Origin: GCA-002688135 sp964536565 | GTDB taxonomy: Bacteria > Patescibacteriota > Patescibacteriia > Magasanikbacterales > GCA-002688135 | Direction: 5' to 3' | Length of the DNA stretch: 32,169 nucleotides | Assembly: GCA_964536565.1 (NCBI GenBank) | Contig: CAZHXK010000004.1 | Coordinates: forward strand, 1-32,169 | Notes under the pieces: model-generated | The model's input: only the letters and a program-made list of their open reading frames with translations | Database searches by the model: none | What the model was told of the DNA's origin: nothing | Part shown: positions 1-6,585 of the stretch, one piece after another | Layout: each line of letters begins with the position of its first letter | How positions within the stretch are numbered: position 1 is the stretch's first letter | Position numbers and translations under genes: made by a program

Positions 1-1
1 T

Positions 2-379
2 TCGTATCGGTTTAATGAACCGACTCGTGGTGAAGTCATTGTGTTTCGTCCGCCTAATAATATTCGTGATTTTTATATCAAGCGCATTATTGGTTTGCCT
101 GGTGAGACGGTGAAGTTTATAAATGGTGATGTTGTTGTGTACAATACAGAGAATCCGAATGGATTTAATTTGGATGAGACACCATATTTGATTGCTCCTG
201 ATAAGCCATTGGAAACTGTTGTGCTGAAATTGGGAGAAGAAGAATATTTTGTGCTTGGTGATAATCGATTGGTTTCTTCAGATTCGCGTCGCTTTGGTCC
301 GGTGAGTCGAGATTCAATTGTTGGTCGTGCGTGGTTTCGAGGATGGCCGTTGGATCGTTTCGGAGTATTAACTGATTAG
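2..379 (+). CDS. lepB: Signal peptidase I, C-terminal part (5' end outside window)
   Basis: Type I signal peptidase cleaves signal peptides from exported proteins at the outer face of the cytoplasmic membrane. The frame is open from base 2, so the gene is cut by the window edge; the membrane anchor and the catalytic serine box lie upstream. Visible are the RGEVIVFRP box, the YIKRIIGLPGE box holding the general-base lysine, and the GDNRLVSSDSRRFGPV box close to the C-terminus. These match the family's conserved boxes C, D and E in order. The predicted protein ends shortly after box E, as is usual. The first methionine-type codon in the window (GTG at 41) is internal and is not the start. hisS follows on the same strand 66 bases later. 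Cleavage of the Ala-X-Ala-like sites of the surface proteins at 6586 and 8512 would be its job (inference). Confidence 0.93.
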   Translation, partial: SYRFNEPTRGEVIVFRPPNNIRDFYIKRIIGLPGETVKFINGDVVVYNTENPNGFNLDETPYLIAPDKPLETVVLKLGEEEYFVLGDNRLVSSDSRRFGPVSRDSIVGRAWFRGWPLDRFGVLTD

Positions 380-445
380 TTTTGAGTTTGGAGTTTTGAT
401 TTGTGAGGGGATTAAAACTATTAACTGAAAATTAAAAATTGTTTT

Positions 446-2038
446 ATGTCTACAGCAAAGAAAGATGAGAAGCCAGTAAAGAAATTTGAGACACCACGTT
501 TGTTGCGTGGGATGAAAGATGTTCTTCCGAGCGAGGAAAATTTTTGGAATACTGTTTTGGATACAGCTGCGCAGTTTGCTGATGCGTATAGTTTTGGGCG
601 ATTGCGAACGCCGGTTATTGAGAACACTAAATTGTTTGTCCGAAGTGTTGGTAAGGATACTGATATTGTGGACAAGGAGATGTATACATTTGAGGATCGT
701 GATGGTTCAAAGATTACACTTCGTCCGGAATCTACAGCAGCAGCAGTTCGTGCATATATTTTGCATGGCATGTTGAATCAGCCACAACCAGTTAAAATGT
801 GGTACACAGGGCCCATGTTTCGACACGAACGTCCACAGGCTGGGCGGTATCGTCAGTTTAACCAAATTGGTTTTGAGGTGATTGGTGCGGATGATCCAGC
901 TGTTGATGCGATGTTGATTACGATTGCGTATAAGATTTTGGAATCGATTGGTATCAAGACTATTGTGCATGTTAACTCTATTGGTTCACCTGAATCGCGT
1001 GAGGCATACATTACAAAACTTGTAGCGCATTATAAGAGCTTCCGAGGTAAGTTGAATGATGATCATAAGAAACGACTAGCTAAAAACCCATTACGTATTT
1101 TGGATGTGAAGGATGAGGAATTGGCTGAAATTCGTGACAGTGCACCGCAGATTATTGATCACTTAGATGATGATTCTCGTGATCACTTTATGCGCATGCT
1201 TGAGTACCTGGATGAATTGGAAATTCCTTACATGCTTGATCCGTACTTGGTTCGTGGGTTGGATTACTACAACAGAACCGTGTTTGAAATGTTCCCAGTA
1301 GCTGAAGATGAAAAGAAATCTCAGAGTGCGTTTTGTGCGGGTGGACGATATGACGGATTGGTTGAACATTTGGGAGGTCGTGAGGCTACACCTGCGTCAG
1401 GATTTGCATTTGGCATTGAGCGTATTATTTCAGAGATGCATCGTAAGGATATTAAACCGAATCCAGAAAAACGACCACAAGTATTCGTTGCGCACTTGGG
1501 TGAGCTGGGACGACGTCGAGCAATGGCGTTGTTTGATGAATTGCGCGTGAAAGGATTTCGCGTGAAAGAACATTTTGCAAAAGCTTCGTTGCGTGATCAA
1601 TTGGCGATTGCAAATAAATCTGCTGCGCCGTTTGCATTGATTGTTGGTCAGCGTGAGGTGATTGAGGGAACGGTTATTATTCGTGATATGGAATCCGGTA
1701 TTCAGGAAATTATTGACATGAAGAAGGCGATTTCATTATTGGAGAAGAAATATGAGGCAAAGCTTGCTGAAGTAGGTCCGTCTCTTGAGATTATGCCTGA
1801 GAAGGTGAAAGGTGAGGATGATGAAGAAGAGGGTGAAGAAGGTACTGAGAAGAAAGAGGTAGCTGATGATCAGAAGGAAGAGGAGAAAAAAGAGAAAAAG
1901 AAAAAGGCTCCAAAAGCAAAGAAGAAAGATGATGTGGATACAGGTAATGCTATTGAAGAGGCTGCTGTAAAAAAGAAAAAACCTAAAGCTCCAAAGGTTG
2001 AAGAAGAGGCTGAAGAAACAGAGGAGTCTGAAGGATAG
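446..2038 (+). CDS. hisS: Histidyl-tRNA synthetase with long charged C-terminal tail
   Basis: Class II aminoacyl-tRNA synthetase that charges tRNA-His in the cytoplasm. Seen in order: the N-terminal RGMKDVLP motif (about residue 21), motif 1 around LRPESTAAAVRAYI, motif 2 as GPMFRHERPQAGRYRQF, the histidine-binding LVRGLDYYNRTVFE, the CAGGRYDGLV loop, motif 3 as ASGFAFGIERI, then an anticodon-binding domain to about residue 440. Family members are usually about 420-430 residues; here some 90 more follow, almost entirely Lys, Glu, Asp and Ala, first acidic, then basic, then acidic. That tail looks disordered and is not part of the known catalytic fold. No strong ribosome binding site precedes the ATG. 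The gene sits between lepB and rpsU on the same strand; rpsU has its own promoter in the intergenic gap. Confidence 0.96.
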   Translation: MSTAKKDEKPVKKFETPRLLRGMKDVLPSEENFWNTVLDTAAQFADAYSFGRLRTPVIENTKLFVRSVGKDTDIVDKEMYTFEDRDGSKITLRPESTAAAVRAYILHGMLNQPQPVKMWYTGPMFRHERPQAGRYRQFNQIGFEVIGADDPAVDAMLITIAYKILESIGIKTIVHVNSIGSPESREAYITKLVAHYKSFRGKLNDDHKKRLAKNPLRILDVKDEELAEIRDSAPQIIDHLDDDSRDHFMRMLEYLDELEIPYMLDPYLVRGLDYYNRTVFEMFPVAEDEKKSQSAFCAGGRYDGLVEHLGGREATPASGFAFGIERIISEMHRKDIKPNPEKRPQVFVAHLGELGRRRAMALFDELRVKGFRVKEHFAKASLRDQLAIANKSAAPFALIVGQREVIEGTVIIRDMESGIQEIIDMKKAISLLEKKYEAKLAEVGPSLEIMPEKVKGEDDEEEGEEGTEKKEVADDQKEEEKKEKKKKAPKAKKKDDVDTGNAIEEAAVKKKKPKAPKVEEEAEETEESEG

Positions 2039-2042
2039 GGTA

Positions 2043-2071
2043 TTGACATATGTGATTGATGTGATTATACT
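2043..2071 (+). promoter_or_regulatory. Promoter of rpsU, consensus -35/-10
   Basis: TTGACA (2043-2048), exactly 17 bases, then TATACT (2066-2071). It lies in the hisS-rpsU gap and gives a leader of about 55 bases before the rpsU start. The same hexamer pair with the same spacing is found before rpmB and before the 60-residue gene at 27582-27764, both on the minus strand. Confidence 0.75.
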
Positions 2072-2133
2072 ATTGACATCATTCAATTTGGTTTCGAAAA
2101 GGGATCAAATTATTAGAAAGGAAGTGAAACTTT

Positions 2134-2376
2134 ATGATTAAGGTTACACGGAAAAAGAATGAGAGTTTTGAAGCGATGGCTCGACGTTTCCGCCGGCATT
2201 CGATTAATCGAGGTGTTGTGCGTGAAGCCAAGTCCAAACGATTTGCTGAACCAGATATTAGTCGCAACATGCGACGAACTGCAACTGTCGGTCGAATGAA
2301 AATTGGAGCGAAGATGCAGTATCTGCGTAAGATTGGTAAGTTGATTGAACCTGATAAACGACGTCGTCGAAGATAA
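2134..2376 (+). CDS. rpsU: 30S ribosomal protein bS21
   Basis: Small basic protein of the 30S platform near the anti-Shine-Dalgarno region. The 80-residue product opens with a beta-strand-like VTRKKNESFEAMARRFRR segment that matches the bS21 signature of a Glu-Ser-Phe-Glu core followed by Arg-rich helices. It ends in a run of arginines. The family is usually 60-70 residues, so the C-terminal half is somewhat extended, as seen in several deep lineages. An AAAGGAAG ribosome binding site (2117-2124) lies nine bases before the ATG. Its own promoter is at 2043-2071, and a hairpin terminator follows within 10 bases of the stop. Confidence 0.88.
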   Translation: MIKVTRKKNESFEAMARRFRRHSINRGVVREAKSKRFAEPDISRNMRRTATVGRMKIGAKMQYLRKIGKLIEPDKRRRRR

Positions 2377-2386
2377 GCACACCATA

Positions 2387-2408
2387 CGTCAGATTCGTCT
2401 GGCGTTTT
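2387..2408 (+). terminator. Terminator after rpsU
   Basis: Stem CGTCAGA / TCTGGCG with a stable TTCG loop and one G-T pair, followed by TTTT. It directly follows the rpsU stop. Confidence 0.7.
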
Positions 2409-2427
2409 GTGTTAATGAATTAAAAAT

Positions 2428-2868
2428 ATGTTACAAGAAACAATTAAGACAGATCTCGTTGCTGCTATGAAGGCAGGGGATGATGTAAAGAAGAGTGTAC
2501 TTCGTCAGTTGATGACTGCACTCAAAAATGAGGCGATTTCATTAAAGAAAGATTTGAGTGAGGATGATGAATTGGCTGTAGTGAAACGTGAAGTAAAGCG
2601 ATTAAAAGAAGGGATTGTTGAGTTTGAAAAAGCAGATCGTGCTGATTTGGCTGATGCAGCAAAAGCAGAGTTAGTTGTATTAGCTGTGTTTATGCCAGCG
2701 CAGATGAGTGATGAAGAGTTAGAGTCAAAAGTTAAGGTTGTTGTAGAGAAATCTGGCGCAACATCTGCTGCTGATATGGGAAAGGTGATGGGGGCTGTGA
2801 TGAAAGAGGTTGGTGGGCAGGCTGATGGTGGGCGAGTGCGTGAGATGGTTGCGAAGTTGCTGCAATAA
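2428..2868 (+). CDS. YqeY / GatB-like domain protein
   Basis: A 146-residue protein of the stand-alone GatB/YqeY family, related to the tRNA-binding tail domain of the amidotransferase subunit GatB. Its exact role is not established; an effect on tRNA or aminoacylation is usually inferred. The sequence shows the family's helical opening with KSVLRQLMTALKNEAI near residues 23-38, the mid-region VKRLKEGIVEFEKADRADL, the FMPAQMSDEEL turn, and the closing GKVMGAVMKEVGGQADGGRVRE motif. Length is typical. No clear ribosome binding site precedes the ATG. It lies between two terminators (2387-2408 and 2881-2906), so it is probably transcribed by read-through or from an unrecognised promoter. In many bacteria yqeY follows rpsU, as here. 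Confidence 0.93.
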   Translation: MLQETIKTDLVAAMKAGDDVKKSVLRQLMTALKNEAISLKKDLSEDDELAVVKREVKRLKEGIVEFEKADRADLADAAKAELVVLAVFMPAQMSDEELESKVKVVVEKSGATSAADMGKVMGAVMKEVGGQADGGRVREMVAKLLQ

Positions 2869-2880
2869 TTATTGTTTTAA

Positions 2881-2906
2881 AAATACACTCTTAGGAGTGT
2901 ATTTTT
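2881..2906 (+). terminator. Terminator after the YqeY-family gene
   Basis: Perfect stem AAATACACTC / GAGTGTATTT with a TTAG loop, running into five T. The T-tract flows almost directly into the next promoter (-10 at 2911). Confidence 0.9.
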
Positions 2907-2907
2907 G

Positions 2908-2916
2908 TGTTATAAT
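2908..2916 (+). promoter_or_regulatory. Extended -10 promoter TGTTATAAT
   Basis: TGT followed by TATAAT at 2911-2916, with no recognisable -35 because the terminator stem occupies that place. Bases 2904-2930 match 27934-27960, the promoter of the 99/966-residue gene pair, at 24 of 27 positions. It would give a leader of roughly 17 bases before the ATG at 2940. Confidence 0.7.
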
Positions 2917-2939
2917 GTAATTCTTAATATTTTGTATAT

Positions 2940-3596
2940 ATGGAACAATAACCTCAGTCAGTGTTGTTATCTCAATCATTTCCGGTCGCTTTGGTTATTT
3001 CAATTATTGCACTGTTGTGTGTTGTTGGAGTCGGTTTCTTGTCTTTGATAGCTCATAATAAGGCTGTGACTGTTCAAGAGTCGGCAGATCGTGTATCTCA
3101 AAATTACGATAACTTGCTGGAGGCACTTGGACAGTTTGAGGATGAATTTGATGATCTTTCTGTAATGGTAGAGAAGGATTCGCAGGTTGCTGGTATTGCT
3201 GCGACTGAGACTCATGCATCAGAGTTTGGGTATTCGATTCAGCTTCCGGAGGGTACGAAGAGTGTTAATTTTTTAAATGATGGTGTGAATCGACTCGAAT
3301 GTTTTGAGAGAGGTGATTTAGATGTAGAGATACGTTTGGTGCGGGGAAGTAAGTCGCTAGATGGTCTTCTTTATCTCGATCAGAATTCTTCGGGTGATTA
3401 TGATGGTTTGTCATTTGATAATCGAATATTCTTTTTCCCAAACGGGTATTGTGATGGTCCGGGGGGGTGCTCTGAACCATTTGTGGCGGTTGTCGGTTAG
3501 AAAGATGTAGCAACGAATATCGTAATCATGCTGTATGGTGATGATGAAATTTCTGATACAGAGCATGGTGTCTTGAGTTCTATTAAGCTGAAATAG
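2940..3596 (+). pseudogene. Single-pass membrane protein gene interrupted by two in-frame stops
   Basis: The frame from ATG 2940 reads MEQ, then TAA at 2949-2951. It continues as about 180 residues to TAG at 3498-3500, then another 31 sensible codons to TAG at 3594-3596, just before a terminator. Without the stops it would be one protein of about 216 residues: a hydrophobic segment (PVALVISIIALLCVVGVGFL), a helical stretch, then a soluble beta-rich domain with two cysteines near DGPGGCSEP. A pilin-like or anchored extracytoplasmic protein is possible, but I do not recognise the family. As drawn, translation could start only at GTG 2961 or TTG 2964, with no ribosome binding site. Promoter and terminator are both intact, so this is either recent decay, two sequence errors, or stop read-through. 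Confidence 0.65.
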
Positions 3597-3603
3597 ACGC
3601 TTT

Positions 3604-3631
3604 AAAAAATACTCATAGCTGAGTGTTTTTT
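3604..3631 (+). terminator. Terminator of the interrupted membrane-protein gene
   Basis: Stem AAAAAATACTCA / TGAGTGTTTTTT with a TAGC loop and one T-G pair. It begins eight bases after the TAG at 3594, which supports that stop as the original gene end. Confidence 0.85.
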
Positions 3632-3640
3632 GTTTGTAAT

Positions 3641-3665
3641 AAAAAAACTCGAATATCTCGAGTTT
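3641..3665 (-). terminator. Terminator of the exonuclease gene (minus strand)
   Basis: Stem AAACTCGA / TCGAGTTT (3645-3652 with 3658-3665), loop of five. On the minus strand it is followed by a run of T. It lies back to back with the plus-strand terminator at 3604-3631, closing two convergent units. Confidence 0.8.
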
Positions 3666-3670
3666 ATCAG

Positions 3671-4211
3671 TTATCTATTTTCGAATGCATGTACGGCCGC
3701 GTTCATACTGCGGACGTCGAATAGGGCGTTGTGGACGTGTCCATTCATGTGTACTCCTGCGGCTTTGTATAGCGTGCCGCTTGAATATTGTGTGGGATTT
3801 TCAACATCCCATCCTTCTAACATGGTGCACACGCGTTTGAAGGGGGTGCGGTCGAAGGTGGTGTATGATCGCGCTGCATTTTGCTTGAATACACTCCAGT
3901 CTGCGTCGTATGTCCACACGTCTGTTTTGTATGTAAATCCGAGGAATAGTTGTAGTGCTTGTGTAAATGGAATGTTTTTTGCGTATTCGTTCGGGTGTGA
4001 TACCAGTGAGTTCTGTGAAGAATGGCGGTATGGGATCCACGAATTTGGGTGCGACAATGAGGTCGATGTGTGCGAGTTCTTCTCCTGTTTGTGCATCGAC
4101 TTGAATTGCGGCGATTTGAATGATCTCTTTGACGTGCTCAGGTGTTGGTCGTCCGCTTGTGGGCGACATTTCAGGGAATGCGTATTCAGTGTCTACATAG
4201 GTTCTGTGCAT
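3671..4211 (-). pseudogene. DEDDh-type 3'-5' exonuclease, frameshifted
   Basis: Two overlapping frames together give one exonuclease of about 180 residues of the DnaQ/RNase T superfamily. The N-terminal frame (ATG 4211-4209) carries ExoI as YVDTEY (Asp7, Glu9) and runs to ITPERIRKK. The C-terminal frame carries ExoII as YDADW and ExoIII as HNALFDVRS (His, then Asp five residues on). All four metal ligands and the histidine are present across the two frames. The break is at a run of six T on the plus strand (3975-3980): five would restore one frame, reading ERIRKNIPFTQ. The start at 4211 is favoured by GGAG (4220-4217) five bases upstream; a longer reading from 4265 has no such site. It could be a recent pseudogene or a homopolymer error in the assembly. 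Confidence 0.85.
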
Positions 4212-4684
4212 GCTCTCTCCTTTTTTGAGCGAGTTTATTGTGTCATGAGGATGGTGATTTGTCAACAGTTTGACAGTGGTTGATGTGAGGGATACGATGA
4301 AAGTGGATTCACAATTAAACCTCGGTGTTAAAACGCTTTACGATTTCACCTATCGATCCGGATTAATATTTGATACGTGCGTGCATGTGTCGTGCGATCC
4401 AACGAGAATGTAGCTTTGTCTTTTTTCTCGACTATGATGCGAGAGGTACGTTCATCGCGGTGTGTGGGTCTGTCGAGCCTCTCATTCAGTCCTATTAGGT
4501 CTGTGTGGGAGTGTTTTTTATAAAATGATTTCGGTGATTAAACTCTTCTGGCCAGATTTCTTCGCGCTGCTGTTTATCTATGTGAAGTTTAAAGTTGTTG
4601 TTTTCTTGTGCTACCTGCTCGGCCTGTCGAGATCCTAAATTGTCACGAAATCAGAGATTTCGGCGGTTAAGAAAAAAACCACCG
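4212..4684. other. Gene-poor stretch with coding debris
   Basis: No complete gene is convincing here. Three traces are visible. On plus, ATG 4297 after GAGG gives 38 codons to TAG 4411-4413 (begins MKVDSQLNLGVKTLYDF); a +1 frame then reads FVFFLDYDARGTFIAV to TAG 4496-4498, as if one small gene had lost a base. On minus, 4495-4650 is open for 51 codons with protein-like composition (QAEQVAQENNNF, then EEIWPEEFNHRNHF) but has no start codon. A perfect hairpin CGAAATC-AGA-GATTTCG lies at 4646-4662 without a T-tract. The best reading is decayed remnants of small genes. Confidence 0.45.
4237..4265 (-). promoter_or_regulatory. Probable promoter of the exonuclease gene
   Basis: On the minus strand, TTGACA (4265-4260), 17 bases, then CACAAT (4242-4237), about 26 bases before the start at 4211. 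The -35 is perfect and the -10 is poor. A second TTGACA faces the other way at 4270-4275 with TACGAT 17 bases on (4293-4298), a possible divergent plus-strand promoter. Confidence 0.5.
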
Positions 4685-4696
4685 CTAGTCGGTGGT
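4672..4696 (-). terminator. Terminator overlapping the stop codon of the 216-residue gene
   Basis: On minus: ACCACCG, loop ACTAG, CGGTGGT, then seven T. The gene's TAG stop (4687-4685) lies inside the loop. Confidence 0.9.
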
Positions 4697-5335
4697 GTTT
4701 GATCGACGTTTCTTTTCAATCCTTTTGATTTGCTTCGGTGTAATAGGTAGGATAATTTTTCCCGCAAAATCATCGTGCTTCAGTGACATCCAACATCGTG
4801 TTTTTACGGTGATGATGGCACGTGCGTGCTCAGAGGAGGGAAGCGGTGATGTCTCAGTATATAGTGTCTCAGGACTGAAGAGGCCGTATTGATTGCCATC
4901 TGAAGGTTGAGACGAGTCCCTGAGGTCTCGTCCGATAGCGTTTGCGGCAGCTGCCATAGTGGCGAAGGGTTCTGATTGATATCGCTGTTGTGTTTGAAAA
5001 TTCCAAACGACTGTCGGTTTCCGATGTTTCCGTAGTTTTTTGTTTTGCCTTCGTGGCAGTGATACTTCGATTCGTCCACGTGAGCCTGCCATGTTGAGCC
5101 ACCCTCTTCTTTCGATGAGGATATGAGCCTCTGCGTATTCGGCCAGATTTTCTATGTTCTGTTCTTGCTCTTGAAGTACTGCTACCTCGAAGATTAACAA
5201 GTTCATCCGTGCACCATACTCAAACGGGGCACGCGCGACTTCTTCAGCGCATGCATTTGCTGCCTCAAACACCGTTTCAAAAATGCTCGAGAAATGCACT
5301 GTGAAGTCGTCGTTATTGAGAATAACAAATGACAT
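4685..5335 (-). CDS. Unrecognised protein with an internal duplication
   Basis: I do not recognise this 216-residue protein. It is probably cytoplasmic: no signal peptide or membrane segment is seen. It holds two diverged copies of a unit of about 60 residues. Copy 1 runs from FETVFEAANA (19-28) to EYAEAHILIERRGW (66-79); copy 2 runs from FATMAAAANA (124-133) to EHARAIITVKTRCW (169-182). The Phe-Thr-Ala-Ala-Asn-Ala start, a central Gly-Leu, and the Glu-Ala-Ile-Arg-Trp end are shared at nearly equal spacing. A basic linker (about 93-108) joins the copies, and the tail is very basic (KRIEKKRR), hinting at nucleic-acid contact. AAGG seven bases before the ATG supports the start. No promoter is seen in the 37 bases between it and the rpmB terminator, so it may rely on read-through from rpmB. 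Confidence 0.75.
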   Translation of the reverse strand: MSFVILNNDDFTVHFSSIFETVFEAANACAEEVARAPFEYGARMNLLIFEVAVLQEQEQNIENLAEYAEAHILIERRGWLNMAGSRGRIEVSLPRRQNKKLRKHRKPTVVWNFQTQQRYQSEPFATMAAAANAIGRDLRDSSQPSDGNQYGLFSPETLYTETSPLPSSEHARAIITVKTRCWMSLKHDDFAGKIILPITPKQIKRIEKKRRSNTTD

Positions 5336-5372
5336 GAGTTTTCCTTGGGTTGCGGTTTAAAGAACTGACTCC

Positions 5373-5394
5373 AAAAAAAGTCTCGTGAGAGACT
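5373..5394 (-). terminator. Terminator overlapping the rpmB stop
   Basis: On minus: AGTCTC, loop TCAC, GAGACT, then seven T. The rpmB TAG (5395-5393) forms part of the stem. Confidence 0.85.
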
Positions 5395-5584
5395 ATTTGG
5401 CAAAAGCTTTTACTTCTGTTTTTTTGATCGATTTGATACAACGTGTGCAAATGCGTGCGCGTACTCCATTGATTTTCTTGCTTTGTAGATTGACGTGTTG
5501 TCTTTTGATTGTGCTGATGTTCGATTTACTACGTGAGTAGATTTTGTTTGAACCTCTTTCGCACAGATCGCATGTTCTAGCCAT
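5393..5584 (-). CDS. rpmB: 50S ribosomal protein bL28, zinc-motif type
   Basis: Component of the large ribosomal subunit. The 63-residue product starts MARTCDLCERG and contains the family core SKSNISTIKRQHVNLQSKKI, then ARICTRCIKSIKK. The two CxxC pairs (CDLC, CTRC) make a four-cysteine zinc site, the C+ form of bL28. Length is normal. No good ribosome binding site precedes the ATG. It is read from a consensus promoter at 5643-5671, divergent from the M50 protease gene, and closed by a terminator that includes its own stop codon. Confidence 0.92.
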   Translation of the reverse strand: MARTCDLCERGSNKIYSRSKSNISTIKRQHVNLQSKKINGVRARICTRCIKSIKKTEVKAFAK

Positions 5585-5642
5585 AGGTATTGGTTTATAG
5601 TCTAGCCAAGTTGGCTCAGATTCTCTATACTATGTGACCAGG

Positions 5643-5671
5643 AGTATAAAGGAATTGTTTATATTTGTCAA
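5643..5671 (-). promoter_or_regulatory. Promoter of rpmB
   Basis: On minus: TTGACA (5671-5666), 17 bases, TATACT (5648-5643). The transcript would have a leader of about 50 bases containing an AGCCA-AGT-TGGCT hairpin (5604-5616). Confidence 0.85.
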
Positions 5672-5706
5672 CTCACTAAGGGGGTATTGTCCCCATAATT
5701 AGATAT

Positions 5707-6321
5707 ATGGATTTTAGCTTTATAATATTGCTTATTTTGATCATTCCTTCGGCAATTGTGCATGAATATGCGCATGGATGGATGGCTGATCGGTTAGGGG
5801 ATCCTACAGCTCGATATGCAGGTCGTTTGACCTTAAATCCTATGGCCCATATTGATCCGATGGGGACGTTGCTTTTGCCGATTTTTCTCGGATTGGTTTC
5901 TGGAGGTTCATTTATGTTTGCCTACGCCAAGCCAGTTCCGTTTAATCCGTATAACTTGAAGTATCCTCGGTGGGGGCCTGCGATGGTTGGTGCTGCTGGT
6001 CCGGTATCGAATTTGTTGCTAGCGTTTGTGTTTGCGATGTTTGTTCGTTTTCTTCCGCTATCGCCTGCATTGATTAGTGTGTTTGTATTACTGGTTGCGG
6101 TTAATATCATGCTGGCGGTGTTTAACTTGATTCCTATTCCGCCGCTGGATGGTTCGAAGTTGTTGTATTCGGCATTGCCTCGGAGTGCGGATAACGTACG
6201 TCGGTTCTTGGACAAGTATGGTATTATCTTGTTTATTTTGGTGATTGTGTATGGTGGACGAATTATTTCTCCGATTATGTTTTGGTTGATAGATTTGTTT
6301 ACTGGGCCAATTTTTTTCTGA
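5707..6321 (+). CDS. M50-family site-2 protease (intramembrane zinc metalloprotease)
   Basis: Polytopic membrane protein of 204 residues that would cut substrates within the membrane, typically anti-sigma factors or leftover signal peptides. Seen: HEYAHGW (about residue 19) with the two zinc histidines and catalytic glutamate in the first membrane helix, NPMAHIDPMG after it, GPVSN in the middle, and FNLIPIPPLDGSK, whose aspartate is the third zinc ligand. This is the short form without PDZ domain or cystathionine-beta-synthase domain. There are four to six hydrophobic segments. The ribosome binding site is not obvious; a GGGG/CCCC hairpin (5681-5694) stands just upstream. It is divergent from rpmB and ends in a strong terminator, so it is its own unit. 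The substrate cannot be told from this window. Confidence 0.93.
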   Translation: MDFSFIILLILIIPSAIVHEYAHGWMADRLGDPTARYAGRLTLNPMAHIDPMGTLLLPIFLGLVSGGSFMFAYAKPVPFNPYNLKYPRWGPAMVGAAGPVSNLLLAFVFAMFVRFLPLSPALISVFVLLVAVNIMLAVFNLIPIPPLDGSKLLYSALPRSADNVRRFLDKYGIILFILVIVYGGRIISPIMFWLIDLFTGPIFF

Positions 6322-6343
6322 CGAAGTTTGAGTTAAAAAAATG

Positions 6344-6367
6344 ACCACCCGCGTTGGGTGGTTTTTT
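6344..6367 (+). terminator. Terminator after the M50 protease gene
   Basis: Stem ACCACCC / GGGTGGT, loop GCGTT, followed by six T. Confidence 0.92.
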
Positions 6368-6520
6368 GATTAGATGCCGATCACGTGAGGTAATATGCAT
6401 GATGCGTCTTTATAAAGATATTTTTTTGAGTATTCGTTGAAGGATGGTGGTTGGTTTGGTGCACTCATATTCTTATGCACTGCGGTTTGGTTTTTGTGTC
6501 GTGCTGTGTGCTCATTTTTG

Positions 6521-6529
6521 TGCTATAAT
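6521..6529 (+). promoter_or_regulatory. Extended -10 promoter of the surface-protein operon
   Basis: TGC followed by TATAAT (6524-6529). The -35 region (about 6501-6506, GTGCTG) is poor. It gives a leader of about 50 bases before the start at 6586. No other promoter-like site is evident before the run of genes 6586-19154. Confidence 0.7.
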
Positions 6530-6575
6530 TAGTTCATCCACACAAGTGGTTTTCCTTCACTATGATTCAAGCTGT

Positions 6576-6581
6576 AGGAGG
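6576..6581 (+). promoter_or_regulatory. Strong ribosome binding site that fixes the start at 6586
   Basis: AGGAGG lies four bases before ATG 6586. The in-frame ATG at 6562 would place this perfect site inside the coding sequence and has none of its own, so 6586 is preferred. Confidence 0.85.
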
Positions 6582-6585
6582 AATT

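Noticed and set aside
3973..3984. Programmed -1 frameshift at A-AAA-AAC in the exonuclease
   Set aside because: The heptamer exists on the minus strand but is in the wrong phase: the incoming frame reads CGC-AAA-AAA-CAT, and the needed change is +1 (or -2), not -1.
3630..4283. Plus-strand open frame of 217 codons
   Set aside because: It is antisense to the exonuclease. The minus strand carries all DEDDh motifs, a ribosome binding site and a terminator, whereas the plus reading is Cys-rich and resembles no protein.
6399..6440. Short frame MMRLYKDIFLSIR after GAGG, as a leader peptide for the surface operon
   Set aside because: It lies upstream of the -10 at 6524, so it would not be on the operon transcript, and 13 codons are too few to support.
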